Shown: piece after piece, positions 30,244 through 41,076 of the stretch | Layout: each line of letters opens with the position of its first letter | Position numbering within the stretch: position 1 is the first letter of the stretch | Origin: Acanthamoeba sp. SK_2022b | Taxonomy: Eukaryota > Discosea > Longamoebia > Acanthamoebidae | Length of the DNA: 49,199 bases | NCBI GenBank assembly: GCA_027943245.1 | Contig: JANDJZ010000354.1 | Coordinates: 1-49,199 of the forward strand | Reading direction: 5' to 3' | Position numbers and translations under genes: made by a program | The notes under the pieces: model-generated | What the model was told of the DNA's origin: nothing | The model's database searches: none | What the model saw: the letters and a program-made list of their open reading frames with translations, nothing else

Positions 30244-30870
30244 GGGATTACAATTTATCCCATACAAACAGCAATGAGGCAGTGAGTAAAGCAACTGTTA
30301 ACTGCTCATCATCCTCTAACCTCCACTATTTTTGTGCAATTGGAGAAGAGGAAAGGAGAGAGAAAGCATGGAGGGAAGTAGATCATAGGTAGCTCAGTGT
30401 GCTCATAGTGGTGAGAAAGGTTGTAGAGGGACCAGTCCTGTTGGTGCCATGGGAACATGTAGAGTACTCCTCCATTGTAGCACTCCAGGTACTCTGCTGC
30501 AACTGTCAAACAAAAGACAGGATTAGGGCAGGCAACAATCAACCTTGGGATCTTCTTGTCAAGTGGGTGGTGGTTATGCTCATGGTAATGTTGGTTGGTG
30601 TGTCCAACTCTAATAATCAAATGTTTACAGTGTGCTTAGTGCCTGCCACAGTCACCCGATTTTGGCCTGAACAAGGGCTGTGGGGCTTGCATCAATGAGG
30701 CCTGACCCTGACAAATGAAATGTGGCCTCATTGACCTACAGGTACAAATGAAATTCATTGGGTGAGGTACAATAAAAAGCAATATTATACAATATAAAAC
30801 TAAAGACCAGAGAAGACTTCTTGAGGGTTTGTGTGCACGACAGGGACATTGTGGGGGGGGGCAATGTCGC
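30244..30870. other. Degenerate DNA between transposon and SDR gene
   Basis: A minus-strand open frame at 30309-30620 has protein-like text (IPRLIVACPNPVFCLTVAAE, GGVLYMFPWHQQDWSLYNL) but no start signal or homologue I recognise. The rest is TG-rich. It may be a leftover exon of a mobile element. Confidence 0.35.
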
Positions 30871-31722
30871 TCAAATGCCGGCGCCTCCAGTGACCTCGAG
30901 GCAGTGGCCGGTGATGTAGGAGGCGTGGGGCGAGGCCAGGAGGAGCACGCTGCCGGCGGCGTCGTCCACGTTGCCCGGCCGGGCCAGCGGCACCGTCTTG
31001 GCCACCGCGTCGGCAGACTTGGCGGCGCCTGTGTCACGACCACGAGCTCGAGTCAGTCACGCGCTCGCCGGCAAGCGATGGGCCCGCCCCAGCGCCTCTG
31101 GCTGCCGTACCGGGAATGCCGAGGGCGACCTTCTTGCCCTCGACCTCGATGAAGTTCTCCTGTCCCTTGGCGGCCGTGAGGCGCGTGTTGATCCAACCAA
31201 ACGCTGGACCGATGGAGAGGCCACGGCCGAGTCAGTCACGCCGGTTGCCTTGGGTGTCGTGTGATGTGCGTCGCGCGTGTACCAACGGCGTTGCAGCGAA
31301 TGTTGAAGGCGCCCCACTCCTTGGCGATGGTCTTGGTCAAGCCCAGGATGCCCGCTTTCTGTGACGGCATGGATGGGTCAGCGTCCAATTGGAGACGAGA
31401 GGGGGGGGCGCCACAGTGGCGAGAGAAGCGTACGGCGGTGGCGTAGTTGGCCTGGCCGGCGTTGCCGTGGAGGCCAGAGGTCGAAGACACCTGAGCCGAG
31501 GCACACAGACCACGCACGCACCAACAGGCGTGAGGTGAGCAGTGGCCGCTACTGGATGGCAGAGACGCCGCCGGAACGCACGTTGATGATGCTGCGAGGA
31601 GCGGCCTTGCCCGAGGTCTCGATCTCCTGCTTGGCGGCGTCGCGCATGTACGGCGCAGCGGCGCGGATCAGACGGAACGGCGCCGTGTTGTGGACCAGCA
31701 GCATGGCCTACACGATGATTAG

Positions 31723-31776
<54 letters not shown>

Positions 31777-32487
31777 AGGCAAAAGGTGCGTCAGCAACCA
31801 CAGAGTGAGCGTGGCAGGTCGAGAGAAGAGCAGCCCACCTCCCACTGCTTGTCGGTCATCCTGTGTGCGATGCCGTCCCACGTGTAGCCGGCGTTGTTGA
31901 CGAGGTGGTCGAGCCTGTTTTAAACAAAAAAAAGAAAGAAAAAGAGAAAAAGAGAAAAAGATTTAGTGCGTGTGAGTGGGCGTGCGTGCGTGTGCTAAAG
32001 GGACACATGCCTGCCGTAGGCGTCGATGGTGGCCTTGATGATGTGCTCGGGGAACTTGGGGTCGGTCACATCGCCTGCCACCGAGATGGCCTCTCCGCCC
32101 TTGGCCTTGATGTCGGCCGCCACCTTGTCCGACTTGGCTGTGGCACACATTTTACGGTAAATAAAAAATAGAAATGATTTAATATAAAATTAATAACAAA
32201 CAAGAGTTTCTCTGTACCGGCGTCGAGATCGGTGACCACTACCTTGGCACCCTCGGCAGCGAACAGGTGCGCGGTGGCCTCGCCAATACCCTGTCCCGAG
32301 CCGGTCACAATCGCAACCTGCAAAGAAATCAATCATAAATAAAGAACAAAGAGTTACTTCAAATCAACGCGAACTACCGTACCTGGCCCTTTAGGAGACC
32401 GCCCTGGTTGGTGGCAGCGGTGCGGTGGAGATCGAGAAGCTCAGCGGCAGGGGGCGCGCTAGCCTCCACATGACGGGCGATGGCCAT
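30871..32487 (-). CDS. FabG-like short-chain dehydrogenase/reductase
   Basis: From ATG 32487 ([18 protein letters not shown]). An N-terminal extension of about 35 residues precedes the Rossmann motif [20 protein letters not shown]. Next are [15 protein letters not shown] and [10 protein letters not shown]. The serine is in [13 protein letters not shown], formed across a splice (IINV, then VSSTSG). Then come [20 protein letters not shown] with Tyr/Lys, [13 protein letters not shown], and [15 protein letters not shown] with TGA at 30871-30873. An insertion between the NNAG and Ser regions ([20 protein letters not shown]) is longer than in bacterial FabG but common in actinobacterial and eukaryotic 3-oxoacyl-ACP reductase homologues. 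About nine introns, one carrying (GT)n at 31724-31771. Substrate unknown; it belongs to a different SDR family from the three HSD17B10 copies. Confidence 0.85.
31724..31771. repeat. (GT)n intronic microsatellite
   Basis: Inside an intron of the FabG-like gene next to the exon with [19 protein letters not shown]. Confidence 0.95.
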
Positions 32488-32865
32488 TACCCTCCTGCTC
32501 GCGGCAACTGCGCTCGAGTGTTCCATGTCGTGTTATGTGCGTGTGATATGGTTGGGGTTGAGTGCAAACGCGAGAGGATCGTTGGTGCCTCTCCTCTTCC
32601 CACGCTCCATTTTCCCGGACATTTTCATGGCCGTAGGAAAGGAAAAGGTGAAAGGAAAAAGAGAAAACCAAAAACATGTCCGGGAAACTGGCGCATTTTA
32701 GGTGAGCTGGCCAATCCGTGTCGGCCGTAGGCTCCCCGCCAACCACGCGCCGCCGACGCAGACTTAATCCTTTCCTCCTATCCAACAGTAACTGGCGCAA
32801 CGCAGAATACAACAACCCCACAAGAGAGCTCTCTGCACCACGAGCGAACTATCCCCTGCTAAACA
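32488..32865. promoter_or_regulatory. Divergent intergenic region between SDR gene and GH128-type gene
   Basis: The two genes start back to back with 378 bp between ATGs. The region holds the upstream signals of both. No canonical TATA box; a CTTAATCC stretch and CCAATCC (32710) are visible but unproven. It includes GAAAAGGTGAAAGGAAAAAG purine tract. Confidence 0.45.
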
Positions 32866-34069
32866 ATGAGGCTTGGTTCGCAGCTCCTGATTGCCACTGT
32901 GGCCGTCGTCATTGTCTGTACCCTGCCGGCCGTCCAGGCCAAAGCCATCTACCGCGGCGTTGCCACCAACGCTTGGAGTGGCGGATGCGCCGACATCAAT
33001 GCTCTCTCGCGCATGTCTTGGTACTATAACTGGGGCCTTCAACCCACCTCCAACGTTGCTTCGTGCAACCTCGGTTCTCGCTATGTCGAGTACGTGCCCA
33101 TGGTTTGGGGCGCCGGATCAGTGCCCAACCTCGTCTCCAAGGTTCGCTCACAGTGTTATCAGCAAGATTAAAAGATGTTGCAATTTAAATCATTTTCGTA
33201 TTTGTTTGTCTTCTCAGCTTCCAGCCAACACGAAGCATCTGCTGGGTTTCAACGAGCCCAACTTTGCCAGCCAAGCCAACCTCTCGCCGCAGGTCGGACT
33301 CCTTGTTGTTGACTCGTGTGTTGTTGATCACTTGAGCACAACGCTGACCGCGGCGAGCGTGCGTATGGGACAGGCTGCGGCTACCGAGTGGAAGAAGGTG
33401 ATCGCCCAGTTGGACGCTGCTGGCCTCACCGGAAAGATCAAGCTCGGCACGCCCTCAGCCTCACCCGGCGGCAACATCGGACCCAAGGAGTGGTAGGTGC
33501 CTTCGGCGCGCATGTCGTTATTCAGGTTTACCACTGGTCAAGCATCAGACACTCACGCGCGCATGTCGTTATTCAGGTTTACCCAGTTCTTCGCCAATTG
33601 CACGGGCTGCCACTTTGACTTCCTGTGCTTCCACATCTACGACTGCAACGCGCCTTGGTTCGATGCCGGCGCCGTGAACTACTGGCTGAGCCAGGTCAAG
33701 GGCTTCGGCCTGCCCATCTGGCTCACCGAGTTCGACTGCCCGTCCAACTCGGGCAGCGTGACCGTAGACAACGAGCTCACCTGGATGCAGCGCGTACTGG
33801 GCTCGCTTGACAGTGACGCCCAGATCGAAAGGTTCAGTTCTTGCCCAAACCCAGACCAGCCTTTGTGATCGCAGTTACTGGGCCCACTGACTGAAACGGT
33901 TGCGTATGCATCTTTGTGGTGTGGTGTTGCGTGGTACCGCAGGTATGCGTGGTTCACGGCGAGGGCGACCAATGTGGGCACCGTACCTTCGCTGTTCAAC
34001 TCGGCCGCTGGCAGTTTGACACAAGTGGGCGCCTACTACAACAGCAAGGGCGACAGCCTCACTCCGTAG
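32866..34069 (+). CDS. Secreted GH128-type glycosyl hydrolase (Glyco_hydro_cc)
   Basis: Predicted secreted endo-beta-1,3-glucanase-like enzyme. The signal peptide is MRLGSQLLIATVAVVIVCTL...AVQA. The mature part has YRGVATNAWSG, MSWYYNWG, YVEYVPMVWG, and LLGFNEPNFASQANLSPQ with the acid/base Glu in FNEPN. An intron (33293-33373, GTCGGA...GGACAG) splices to AAATEWKKVIAQL, which gives the family's NLSP..AA.EWK join. Then come GTPSASPGG, FFANCTGCHFDFLCFHIYDC, and nucleophile-like WLTEFDCP, YAWFTAR, ending SLTP and TAG 34067-34069. Six paired Cys suggest disulphides. The same secreted-hydrolase setting as the protease next to it. Confidence 0.88.
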
Positions 34070-34393
34070 ACGAGACAGGCACAGAACATGCGTTGGAGGA
34101 CGCACGACAGCATCTCTTCCGACCAGAAACAGCGAAAGCCTTTTTTATCTGTTTTTGTGATTGGCGCGGATGTGCAAAATGTCGAAATTTCGGGATTTGG
34201 CAGTCGCACCGTTTCGAGAAGAGGAAGAACTCTCCTACTACCCTTCTCTCCGGTCGTGTCGGGCCTCTCTATAAAATGGCTTACCTCTGGCCTTCTTTCT
34301 TCACTCAACAACCTCTGCCCGGCCCCCGACCCTCCACCCCACGGGATCTACAACCAACACACACCAAGTGATCCCTAAGCAGTGTCCATCAGC
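34070..34393. promoter_or_regulatory. Upstream region of the S8 protease gene
   Basis: 324 bp containing a TATA box about 120 bp before the ATG. No other gene fits; the first 50 bp are the 3' end of the GH128 transcript. Confidence 0.55.
34270..34276 (+). promoter_or_regulatory. TATA box (TATAAAA)
   Basis: CTCTCTATAAAATGGC lies 118-124 bp upstream of ATG 34394. Consistent with a core promoter of the S8 protease; the transcription start would be about 25-30 bp downstream. Confidence 0.55.
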
Positions 34394-35961
34394 ATGCGTG
34401 CCTCCTATCTCGTGAGCGCCTGCCTGCTTGCTCTCATGCTTGCCAGTGCCTCCGCCAGTACGTCTTGCCCACCTCCTTCTTCACGGCTTTTCGTTCTTTT
34501 GAAGCTGACTATGATGTGTCACCAGCCCTTGCCCCGCTGCACAAGGCCTTTGAGAACCAGAAGATCCAGAACGAGTACATTGTTGTGATGAAGCCCAACA
34601 TGGTCCACGCCGAGTGTACGTTTTCACATCAGAACTGCACCACTCTTCCCTTGCTAACAAAATGACAACTCCACACAGTCAATGCCTACGTCGGCGACGT
34701 CAAGTCGATGTTCGCCAACCAGGTCAGCGGCGACATCCTTAACGCATGGAACGTGGGCAACTACTTCCGTGCCATGCACGTCAAGACTTCCCCCGAGTAC
34801 GTCCGACGTTGTTAGGCCTTGGTTACCTTCGATGGTTCTGTTCTCACACCAGTACCCGCGCAGTGACATCCACTTCTTCCGCACTCACCCCGCCGTGGAG
34901 CTGATCGAGGAGAACCAGGTCATCACGCTCTCCAGCTACAAGACCGCCAACTGCCAGAAGCAGGACGGTGCCATCTGGGTATGTTTCCCTGCCACTCTCC
35001 CATTTTAACTGATCTACCTACTGACATGACTTGTTGCACGAGTGCAGAACCTGCAGAGGATCAACACGCACCACATCGCCGGCATGGACGGCGCTTACGC
35101 TTACAGCCAGGAAGCCCATGATGTTGATGCCTACATCATTGACACGTATGCACGACCTACCTCGGCTCTCGCCCCGCCGCAAAAACTTACCCACACATCT
35201 TGCGCAGTGGTATCTTGACCACCCACCAGGAGTTCCAGGGCCGCGCCATCTGGGGCACCAACTTCGCCGACAGCAAGGACACTGACTGCAACGGACACGG
35301 CACGCACGTCGCCGGCACCGTCGGTGGCCACACCGTTGGCATCGCCCGCGGCGTCACCCTGATCGCCGTCAAGGTGCTCGACTGCGGCGGTAGCGGCTCC
35401 ACGGCCGGCGTCATCTCCGGCATCCAGTGGGCCGGCGAGAACGCCCGCAAGCGCGGACGCAAGTCGGTGGCCAACATGTCCCTGGGTGGCGGCTACTCGG
35501 CCTCCCTCAACCGCGCCGTGGCGGCCGTTGTCGACGCCGGCATGCCCTTCGCCGTTGCCGCCGGTAACGAGGACCAGAACGCGTGCAACACCAGCCCCGC
35601 CTCCGAGCCCAAGGCCATCACCGTGGGCGCCACCTACTTCAGCGGCAACTACACCCATGACACCAGGGCTTACTTCTCCAACTGGGGCTCCTGCGTGGAC
35701 ATCCTGGCGCCCGGCCAGTCGATCAAGTCGGCCTGGATCGGCTCCAACAGCGCCTACAACACCATCTCCGGCACCTCGATGGCCTCTCCCCACGTCTGCG
35801 GTGTGGCCGCCCTGGTGTACGGCGCCAACCCTACCTACTCGGCCGAGGGGGTCAAGACGCAGATCCTGACCGACTCCACCGCCGGCGTGATCGAGCTCGA
35901 CTGCACCAAGAGCGGCTGCTCGAACACCCCCAACAAGATGCTCTACACCGCCCGGTGCTAG
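34394..35961 (+). CDS. Secreted subtilisin-like serine protease (S8, proteinase K type)
   Basis: Start MRASYLVSACLLALMLASAS, a classic signal peptide. An I9-type propeptide follows (NEYIVVMKPNM, FNAYVGDVKSMF, DIHFFRTHPAVELIEENQVI). The mature enzyme begins around KQDGAIWNLQRIN. The triad is Asp in AYIIDTGILTTH, His in GHGTHVAGTVGG, Ser in ISGTSMASPHVCGV; the oxyanion Asn is in AAGNEDQNACN. Cys at TDCNGH, VLDCGG, SSCVDI-type positions and CTKSGC match proteinase K-like disulphides. Three or four short introns lie in the 5' half; the 3' half (35,200-35,961) is one exon. Ends TARC, TAG 35959-35961. Secreted S8 proteases are known from Acanthamoeba; the role here is inferred from the family. Confidence 0.95.
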
Positions 35962-36792
35962 CCGCACTTGAGCCGAGAGCTGTTCTTTTGAACATTTCCC
36001 CCCTTGCATATTAAAACGACTGTTACCCTACTCTACGCTCGTTCTCTGGTCGTGAGGGTGGAACTAAGCTGAAGTAGAGCGTCCTCTTCGGGTCCGGTGG
36101 CCACCCGTGTTTAGTGCGCGGTGTTGGTTCCGATCACATACATAGAGCTTGCTTTCGAAAGCTGGAAAGGTCGTCACTGTAGGGTCAAGTAGCGCATGCC
36201 TTGGCCTTGTGCTTGTCCCCCTCCATGATCCACACCACTGACCACTTCACACTTGCAGAGATGATCGCGGCGGCCTCTCCTTCTTCTTGCTTCACCCTGA
36301 TCTTGCAATGATGAGTGGACAGGAGGTGTGGGTTCCAGGTAGCGCCCCCCCAAACAGCCGTGTCGTGTTACATGCGAGACACGCTGATAGTTCGGAAAAG
36401 GACAGTAAAAATCGGGACGGTTATTGTAGAAGGTGCTCTGCACTTCCACAATTCCAAAACGATCCCAAACCTAAACCCTAATCCTGACGTAAACCAACAC
36501 CCTAATCACTTCCCTATGTGCATTGATCCCTGATCGTTCTGCTGTTCTCTTTTGTGCCTCCGATTTTTAACTCGCCCATTCCCGAGTTTTGATAATTTTG
36601 TGTTACATGCGACATGTGCCTCAGACAAATTTGTCGACACTGACGGCGTGTTTCGCGGACAGTCGACAGAAGGCCCTTCCAAGAACAAACTTCGAGCAGA
36701 AGCAAAGGTAGCTGCAGAAGTACAGACAGGGTACGCCTACATGAGTGAGGCCACCACGGACATCATCTTCATTATCTGATATCGCACACAAC
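35962..36792. other. Intergenic region, no gene recognised
   Basis: 830 bp. A short telomere-like stretch (AACCTAAACCCTAATCC, about 36466-36483, and CACCCTAATC, 36499-36508) is visible. Open frames on either strand are not supported by codon pattern. Confidence 0.4.
36466..36508. repeat. Degenerate CCCTAA-like motif
   Basis: Two imperfect CCTAAACCCTAA-type units and one CACCCTAATC within 45 bp. Could be an interstitial trace of telomeric sequence or chance. Confidence 0.3.
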
Positions 36793-38487
36793 ATGACCAG
36801 CGTGGCCACTGCCTTCCCGCCCCGAGAGCAAACAATCGGAGACGCCGCTAGCGCGAGCGCTCTTACCTCGGCCGTAGTCGACGGCGATGAAGCGCGCGTG
36901 CAGGCACTCATCATTCGTATAGTCCTCCTGCAAACTCTTTCCTCTGCTTACACAACCTTCTACTGGCTACGCTTGCACATGTGTTAGTTAAACTGTGCTC
37001 ACTGGCCCGTGTGCACCAACAGAGGGCTGCGATGTGAACGGGACCGATGACATGGGCCTGTGGCCTCTGCTCGCCGCGGTCAAGTGCCTCAACCTATCCA
37101 TGGCCCGCTTGCTCATCGACCACGGCGCCTGCCCCAAGAAGAAGGGCAAGAGGACCGAATTGCACGCCTTGGCCGAAACGCAGAAGGGTCCCTTTCCTAC
37201 GGTACCGCCCACGCCACATCCCCGCCATCCAGCAGTGAGTGCTGGCCACTCACCTCGTGACGCAGCCGCCCGCGACCGTGGGAGCGAGGTGGGCTAACGC
37301 CATCCAAGGCTGGGCCATGCCTTCACCCTCCGTCAGGCTCTGGCAGCTGGTCATGTCCGCTGGCGCCAGTCCCGTAGCGTACGGCCCATATCCCAAATGG
37401 CTCTGGTCGTTTGAAAGCCAAGCCAAGCCCTGGCCTGACCTCGACTCTCCGCATCGACGCAGTTCTGACCGGCAGGGGGTTACGCCGTTCCACTTGGCCT
37501 GCGCTCGAGGCAACTGGCCAGTGGTCCAGTTTTTGCTGCAAGGTGAGTGCATGGCCGTAGGTGAGGGGCTCGATGCGGACGTCCACTGATCGAAGGGGTT
37601 TGTCACTCCGCAGGAAAGCACGTGGGCGAGCACATCAACAAAGCAGACAAGCACGGGGAGACCCCTCTGCACTACGCCGCTCGCTACGGTCACGCGGCCG
37701 TGGTGTCGCTCCTCCTGGCCAGCCGCGCCGACACCCGAGTATTTGGCAATCAGGGCGATGCCGCAGAGGTTCGTCTCTGCGTTCTCTTGCCTGCCGCTGT
37801 GATGACTGACTCACCATGGTCGGCTCTCTGTTCGCACGCAGACGGCAAGACTGGGCGGTCACGTGGCGGTGGCCGAGTTGATCGAGAGCTGGAGCTACCG
37901 CGCGTGTCCCATCCTGTTCATGCCCTATGACGTTCTGCTTCACGTCATGGTGCTGCTCGAGCCGCACGACTTGTGCTCCGTGGCCCAGGCGTGTTCGGTA
38001 GGCAACCGCAACGCTACTCATTCACGTGCGCGCGTGCGTGCCTGACTTACTCTCGCGCTTGCCGCAATGGGCCAGGCGCTGAACGAGGTGAGCAGCGACG
38101 ATCACCTGTGGCGCCGCTTCTGCGGCGCCGCCGGTAGCAGCAGCAGCTCATCGGCGGGGCGGTGTAAGTCGCAGTACATGAGCTGGCTGCAGCCGCGACT
38201 CAAGCGCTATGCAACGAACAAAGGTGCGTACAACATGTCTCGATATCGAGGCAGCTTCAGTTGGAGCAGAACATGGACCCTAAAGCCAATCGGGTCTAAC
38301 TGTAATCGCCTCTCATGCTCTCTGGATTTTCGTTAACAGGGCGAGGGCCCGCAGCTGGCATTCCCAGAGCGCCAACGCCGGCGTCTGCGGACTACGACCA
38401 CCTGTTCAAGTTCAACGTCATCGGCGACTCAGGTAATATACGCGCGCGCGCGCGCGCCACACACAGACACAGACACACACACACACA

Positions 38488-38544
<57 letters not shown>

Positions 38545-39479
38545 TCACACACACAATCTCACGCGTGCTGCGCATCAGGCGTGGGCAAGTCGGCGATCCA
38601 CACCCGGTTCATTCGCGACGAGTTCAACAACCCCTACACCAGCACCATCGGCGTCGAGTTCGGCATTCGGTTGATCGAAGTGGCCGGACAGCGTGTGAAG
38701 CTGCAAGGTTGGCATCTCGCCCTTTTCTTCTTTGTCCATTCATCGATCTTCTGCTTTCGTCGGTTTGTGGCTCATGGCTCTCCCTGTCGCTGTGCACTCA
38801 GTGTGGGACACGGCCGGGCAGGAGCGCTTCCGCAGCATCTCGCGGGCCTACTACCGCGGGGCGCGAGGCGTGCTGATGGTCTACGACGTCACCCTACGCG
38901 ACACGTTGACCAACTGCAAGCGCTGGCTCAACGAGATTAAGCAACAGTTGCCCGATGGCGAAGCCATGATGCCCTTCATCCTGGGTGAGCCTAGCCATCT
39001 TTGCGTTGTGCGTGTGCATCGCATGTGGGCGTTTGTCGAGAGAGGCTGACGGGCACTCGCATCATCTCCACAGTGGGGGCAAAGAGCGACCTGGAGTCGC
39101 GGAGGCAGGTGTCCCCCGAGGAAGGCCAGGCGATGGCCGACGAGCTGGGCGCTGTCCACTGGACCGAGGTCTGCAGCCGCACCGGGGAAAATGGTATGTA
39201 ATCGACACCACACTATCGCCACCGTGGCCACGAACTGCAAACGCCAATCAGAAAGGCTCACAATCTGCTTGCTCTTGTTCATCCACACAAGTGACCGAAA
39301 CCTTCTTCCGCTTGGCCGAGGTGGCGCTGTTGGGCGTAGACCCGTTCGTCCGTTCGTGCGACGGCTTCCACGTCCCCCGTGAGGAGCTCCTGGCGCAGCT
39401 CTACGCCGAGTCCAGCGTCGGGCGCCAGGCCCTCCTCCAGAAGAAGGACGCCCAGGCTGCCAAATGCATTCTCCAATAA
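36793..39479 (+). CDS. Ankyrin-F-box-Rab-type GTPase fusion
   Basis: Start ATG 36793 (MTSVATAFPPREQTIG). Ankyrin repeats: GDEARVQALII/QGCDVNGTDDMGLWPLLAA, GVTPFHLACARGNWPVVQFLLQ, KHGETPLHYAARYGHAAVVSLLL, ETARLGGHVAVAELIES. The F-box: PILFMPYDVLLHVMVLLEPH...VAQACS + ALNEVSSDDHLWRRF. The Rab part follows after an intron with matching phase: FKFNVIGDSGVGKSA (P-loop), YTSTIGVEF (switch I), VWDTAGQERFRS (switch II), then VGAKSDL in place of the usual NKxD, and EVCSRTGEN. It ends AAKCILQ, a CaaX box. TAA 39477-39479. A separate Rab start at ATG 38315 is possible, but splice phase supports one product. About ten introns. Confidence 0.72.
38441..38555. repeat. (CG)n followed by (CA)n in the P-loop intron
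   Basis: CGCGCG run 38441-38457, then an interrupted CA run. It lies in the intron that splits the Gly codon of the P-loop (GDSG / GVGKS). Confidence 0.9.
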
Positions 39480-39546
39480 GAAACTTTTGTAATTATACTC
39501 ATTTTTTGATTGGTAGATCTATAAACCCCTCCAAACCTTCCATTCG

Positions 39547-40139
39547 TCAACGCCGGTCGCACTCGGGGCGGCAGCGACGGGCCTCGGGTTGGGGCTGGCC
39601 GGCCTGTGGGTAGTCCCCGCGCTCGTCGGGCAGCAGGCCCTGGCCGTCGGCGTACCGGACGCCGGCCGCGGTGACGACCGGGTAGCAGCCGTGGCCGTCG
39701 GGATAGTAGAACTGGGACAACAAACGGCGCGGGCAGCACCCGTTGGCGTCAGGCCACTCGCCGTTGGCGCAGCGGCCCGAGGTGGTGGTCGGCGGCTGGT
39801 CTCGGGGCGTGGTCGTCCGGTCCTCCCGAGGCCTGGCGGTGGTACAGGACTGCCCGTTCTCTTCGGGCTCTTCGTTGGAGGTCTTCTTGGTGACCTTCCA
39901 GCATTTCCAGAAGCACTCTGCCTCGCTCTCGTCGTAATCTCCGTCTTGTTCGGTGTAGCCGCAGCCGTCGCCCTCACCGTGGCGTTGGTCGGCAGTCCGC
40001 ATGGCTGGAGTGTGTCCAGGACGCCGATCAGCAAGGGAGAGGAATGTAGCGACACAAACGTCTATGTACCGTTAGCGCAGGCAGCATTCGCTAGACAGAG
40101 ACAGCCCAGCACGAAGAGGTAGAAGTAGACGGTGTTCAT
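39547..40139 (-). CDS. Small secreted Cys/Thr-rich protein, unknown function
   Basis: ATG 40139 gives MNTVYFYLFVLGCLCLANAA, a clear signal peptide. After a 64-bp intron (GTACAT...CTCCAG) the second exon reads RTADQRHGEGDGCGYTEQDG, a CFWKCWKV cluster, a Thr/Arg/Asp-rich linker (TTTPRDQPPTTTSG), then CANGEWPDANGCCPRRLL, DGHGCYPVV and CRPECDRR, TGA at 39547-39549. The repeated C..G.W.....CC pattern suggests a small disulphide module. It converges on the ankyrin-F-box-Rab gene with only 67 bp between stops, so the 3' ends may overlap. Confidence 0.7.
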
Positions 40140-40385
40140 GGCTGTTGGTTGTGCAGAGTGCGGAGGTTCTGGCCGCCTCTGCTTTGTATTGTGGAGGTGG
40201 TAGCTTCAGTGTCCTTTTTCTGACGGCAAGAGGTGATGAGAACAGTTTTAGTGTTTGTGCCGCTCATGTGTACAGGTACACCACCTCACCTGTGGAGGAA
40301 CAGCTGACCTTTCCTCCTCTCTCCACCTCCGTGAGATGAAGCACAAGAAAACCAGAAATTCTTTATTTTTAAATTGCAGGCTAAA

Positions 40386-41008
40386 ATGGCGCGCTGGCTG
40401 CACTCCCCGCCCGGAGGCCCTATGCGCACCTGGAGCCCCTCCGGTATGGCATTAGCTGCAGAAGGAGACTTCTTCATATCAAAAATCAATCAAATTAGTA
40501 ATATTGATATTTTTCTATTTAATCTGATGAAACTGAAACTGAATCCACTTCATTCGAAGCACAGCTTCTCTGCCGACACTGTGGCAGCGAGTGCCGCGTG
40601 TTGGTGCGGCGCCGGCCAGCCTCCGCCGCTTCAGCCGAAGCGAGCGTCGCTTCACCACCACGACCCGGTGCGGAACCTTTTGAGCATGTGGCGCGTTGAC
40701 AAAATCACCGCTCATGACGCCAACGCCGTGTGTGCTTCCTCGGATGCAGCACGCCTTCTGCCCTCGACTCGCCACGGCCGTGGAAGTTTGTCCTCTTCAG
40801 CGACCTGCACGTGAGCGCGGCCACCATCGACCGATGCATCACCACGTTGGGCCTCGTCCGCGACCTCTCCCGCACGGAGAGCGCTCCGGTGGTGTTCCTG
40901 GGCGACTTCTGGCATCACCGCCACTCGCTCCAGGTCCGCCACGTAGACCGGTTCGCATTCCTCTTCCCTTTCACTTCAGCCACTTGCAGGTCGCGGCTGC
41001 GCTCACCC

Positions 41009-41076
<68 letters not shown>

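Noticed and set aside
36174..36449. Minus-strand open frame in the intergenic region
   Set aside because: No domain, odd composition and overlaps nothing conserved; treated as chance.
36466..36508. Interstitial telomere
   Set aside because: Only two imperfect units; not enough for a real telomeric tract, so listed only as a low-confidence repeat.
14500..40140. The same 16-base word AACAGCCATGAACACC before two starts (near 14510 and 40139)
   Set aside because: It is just the start-codon context plus similar first codons; with two cases it is probably chance.
40255..40460. Extra N-terminal exon for the fused nuclease/ATPase with paired Cys
   Set aside because: Phase would allow a join to LLCRHCGSECRV, but no start can be chosen without RNA data, so no separate feature was made.
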